DNA from: CAYUWG01 sp964448285
GTDB lineage: Bacteria > Bacteroidota > Ignavibacteria > SZUA-365
Direction: 5' to 3'
DNA: 8,537 nt
NCBI GenBank assembly: GCA_964448285.1
Contig: CAYUWG010000117.1
Coordinates: 1 to 8,537 of the forward strand
Shown: piece by piece, positions 6,965-8,537 of the stretch
Layout: each line of letters opens with the position of its first letter
How positions within the stretch are numbered: the first letter of the stretch is position 1
Notes under the pieces: generated by a model
What the model was told of the DNA's origin: nothing
The model's database searches: none
Seen by the model: the letters and a program-made list of their open reading frames with translations, nothing else
Position numbers and translations under genes: made by a program

Positions 6965-8282
6965 ACCCCTCGATGAGGAAGTGATGGCCTTCACCGCGGG
7001 TGATGATGCGCTATGGGACATGGAGCTTGCGTTCTACGACGCCATCGGAAGCATCGCTCATGCCCGCATGCTCGGTGAATGCGGCCTTCTCGATGCGCTG
7101 CAGGAAGAGGAAATCGTCAGCGCACTCCGCGCCATCATTCGTCGCATCGAGGAGGGATCGTTCCGAATCGAAGAAGGCGTCGAAGACGTGCATTCGCAGA
7201 TCGAACTGGAACTCACGCGCACATTGGGAGAGACCGGAAAGAGGATTCACTCGGCTCGCTCGCGCAACGACCAGGTCTTGCTGGATATCCGTCTCTGCTT
7301 CAGGGATCGCATTCGGGACATCGTCGGGGAGATTGCGAATCTGTTCGAACTCCTCAGCACGCGAAGTGAGGAAACAAAAGACGTACTCATTCCCGGATAC
7401 ACGCATTTCCAGCCCGCAATGCCGTCTTCTTTCGGCTTGTGGTTCGGCGCGTATGCTGAAAGTCTCATCGACGACGTGGTACTCTGCCGCGCAGCGTATC
7501 GCATCGTGGACCGGAACCCGCTCGGGTCTGCGGCCGGCTACGGCTCCACGTTTCCAATTCGGAGGCAACGCACGACGGAACTTTTGGGATTCGGGAGCCT
7601 GCATTACAACGCCATCTCCTCACAGATGGGCAGGGGAAAAAGCGAACTCGTCATGGCGCAGACGCTTGCGTCCGTCGCATCGACAGTCGCGCGCTTCGCA
7701 ATGGACGTCTGTCTCTTCGCCTCGCCGAATTTCGGTTTCATACGTCTCCCAGCCGACGCGAGCACGGGCTCGAGCATCATGCCGCACAAACGAAATCCCG
7801 ACGTGTTCGAGTTGGTGCGCGCGCGGTGCAACCGACTCACGGTGCTGCCATCGGAAGTCGCCGCGATAACGACCAATCTTCCGTCTGGATATCATCGTGA
7901 CTATCAGACGCTGAAGGGCATGCTGTTCCCGGCAATTCAAACGCTCATCTCTTCGCTGCGAATCGTATCGCGTGTCCTCCCACGGCTCACGGTTGTGGAG
8001 AACATTCTCGACGATCAGCGATACGCCGCTATCCGAAGCGTCGAGCGGATCGAGGAGTTGGTCCGGGAGGGTTATGCATTCCGCGACGCCTATCGCATCG
8101 TCTCCGATGAGTTGAAAAGCGAAACGCTCGAAATAACGAAACCCGGTACGTGGACGCACGAGGGAAGCATCGGGAATCTCTGCACGGAAGAAATCCGCGC
8201 GCGGATGGCGTCCGAAATTCAAGGCTTTCCGTTCGAGCAGCGCGATGAGGCGTTCGCGGTCTTGACCGGCGAAAAGGAATGA
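6942..8282 (+). CDS. argH: argininosuccinate lyase
   Basis: Cleaves argininosuccinate to arginine and fumarate, the last step. The 446 residues show the aspartase/fumarase superfamily landmarks: HSARSRNDQV (103-112), catalytic His155 in GYTHFQPAMPSS, and the signature GSSIMPHKRNP (276-286), whose mobile loop carries the catalytic serine, followed by DVFEL. SSQMGRGKSEL (226-236) and NLPSGYHRDYQTLKG (312-326) are of the Bacteroidetes type; from memory, proteobacterial ArgH differs there. The TTG start is chosen because it restores the conserved opening KLW...FTAGDD of this branch and has a spaced ribosome-binding site; starting at ATG 6984 would drop it. The gene begins 23 bases inside argE and is the last of the operon, followed by an inverted repeat. 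Confidence 0.96.
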   Translation: MKLWTQNEPLDEEVMAFTAGDDALWDMELAFYDAIGSIAHARMLGECGLLDALQEEEIVSALRAIIRRIEEGSFRIEEGVEDVHSQIELELTRTLGETGKRIHSARSRNDQVLLDIRLCFRDRIRDIVGEIANLFELLSTRSEETKDVLIPGYTHFQPAMPSSFGLWFGAYAESLIDDVVLCRAAYRIVDRNPLGSAAGYGSTFPIRRQRTTELLGFGSLHYNAISSQMGRGKSELVMAQTLASVASTVARFAMDVCLFASPNFGFIRLPADASTGSSIMPHKRNPDVFELVRARCNRLTVLPSEVAAITTNLPSGYHRDYQTLKGMLFPAIQTLISSLRIVSRVLPRLTVVENILDDQRYAAIRSVERIEELVREGYAFRDAYRIVSDELKSETLEITKPGTWTHEGSIGNLCTEEIRARMASEIQGFPFEQRDEAFAVLTGEKE

Positions 8283-8309
8283 ATCGAGAATGGCATGATT
8301 TGAACTAAG

Positions 8310-8332
8310 TTGACTCGTTACGAATGAGTCAA
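8310..8332 (+). terminator. inverted repeat after argH, possible terminator or operator
   Basis: TTGACTC (8310-8316) and GAGTCAA (8326-8332) are perfect inverted copies. A G-U wobble and two A-U pairs inside extend the RNA stem to 10 pairs with a 3-base loop. It starts 28 bases after the argH stop. No T-run follows (the next bases are GGGAGGGG then an A-run), so intrinsic termination is not strongly supported. The symmetry would equally suit a protein-binding operator or an mRNA-stabilising 3' hairpin. Confidence 0.4.
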
Positions 8333-8360
8333 GGGAGGGGATAAAAAGCGACGACATCTG

Positions 8361-8389
8361 TTGCGTTGAGTACGTCTATGCATTATCAT
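8361..8389 (+). promoter_or_regulatory. weak sigma-70-like promoter candidate before the lipoprotein gene
   Basis: TTGCGT (8361-8366) and TATCAT (8384-8389) are separated by 17 bases. The -10 box matches 5 of 6 and the -35 box only 3 of 6. The ATG at 8429 lies 39 bases downstream of the -10 box. A new promoter is expected here because a 146-base gap separates this gene from argH. If the organism uses the Bacteroidetes sigma factor, these boxes would mean little. Confidence 0.2.
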
Positions 8390-8428
8390 GAAGCGAGAAA
8401 CAGAAGGCGCAAATAACCTGTGGTTTTG

Positions 8429-8537
8429 ATGTTCCGTTTCCTATTCACTCTCCCTCTTCTTCTCTGCATCGCAGCATGTTCTGATGACCCGCCGCCTGCG
8501 CCGCCGAACGATGTTACCGACACAACCAGCCACGACT
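8429..8537 (+). CDS. lipoprotein, N-terminal part only (runs off the window)
   Basis: From ATG 8429 the frame stays open to the window end for 36 codons. It starts with a short positive N-region (MFR), a hydrophobic core rich in Leu (residues 4-16), and a lipobox I14-A15-A16-Cys17, the hallmark of signal peptidase II cleavage and lipidation. The predicted mature protein begins CSDD, then a proline-rich linker (PPPAPPND), then VTDTTSHD, as expected for a tether before a folded extracytoplasmic domain. No ribosome-binding site is evident, which is common in Bacteroidetes. The gene is too short here for a function; any link with arginine synthesis is unsupported. The start could shift if the next sequence shows otherwise, but the signal peptide fit is good. 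Confidence 0.7.
   Translation, partial: MFRFLFTLPLLLCIAACSDDPPPAPPNDVTDTTSHD

Noticed and set aside
7620..8357. 245-codon minus-strand frame covering the end of argH and the intergenic region
   Set aside because: Most of it is antisense to the highly conserved C-terminal half of argH. No ribosome site or motif supports it, although it starts outside argH.
1..8537. CRISPR arrays, insertion sequences, tRNA/rRNA genes, phage or defence genes
   Set aside because: No repeated spacer-repeat units, transposase motifs, tRNA cloverleafs or rRNA-like stretches were seen. The window is a compact biosynthetic operon.

Overview
The window holds one nearly complete arginine-biosynthesis operon, all on the + strand. 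The first base of a new transcription unit, encoding a lipoprotein, begins at its right edge. The protein types point to the Bacteroidota/Chlorobiota (FCB) group. ArgG, ArgC, ArgD, ArgB and ArgH all carry Bacteroidetes-style variants of their motifs. The carbamoyltransferase belongs to the N-acyl-ornithine (AOTCase/SOTCase) branch rather than the ordinary ArgF branch. The DNA is fairly GC-rich for that group, so a lineage such as Ignavibacteria/Kapabacteria or a GC-rich Bacteroidetes is more likely than Bacteroides itself. That placement is an inference from remembered family sequences; no search was run.

Layout: 1-124 is a short leader with no gene. 125-799 encodes a GNAT acyltransferase with a CxxC...CxC cysteine set. 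Then follow argG (789-1994), argC (1991-2968), argD (2975-4126), an N-acylornithine carbamoyltransferase argF' (4123-5079), argB (5076-5864), argE (GTG start, 5861-6964) and argH (TTG start, 6942-8282). Packing is extreme. Four junctions are 4-base ATGA/GTGA stop-start overlaps, two are longer overlaps (11 and 23 bases), and the only gap is 6 bases between argC and argD. A perfect 7-bp inverted repeat (8310-8332) follows argH. After a 146-base intergenic region, a signal peptide with a lipobox starts at 8429 and runs off the window.

How the genes work together: the GNAT is the only candidate in the window for making the N-acylglutamate, since there is no ArgA or ArgJ. ArgB phosphorylates it, ArgC reduces it to the semialdehyde and ArgD transaminates it to N-acylornithine. 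ArgF' carbamoylates that to N-acylcitrulline, ArgE removes the acyl group to give citrulline, and ArgG plus ArgH convert citrulline to arginine. The acyl group is consumed rather than recycled, so this is a linear pathway. The key observation is Ser90 of ArgF'. It lies at the position that separates acetylornithine enzymes (Glu) from succinylornithine enzymes (Pro), and it predicts that this pathway runs on N-succinyl intermediates. No carAB, argR or recognisable ARG box is present.
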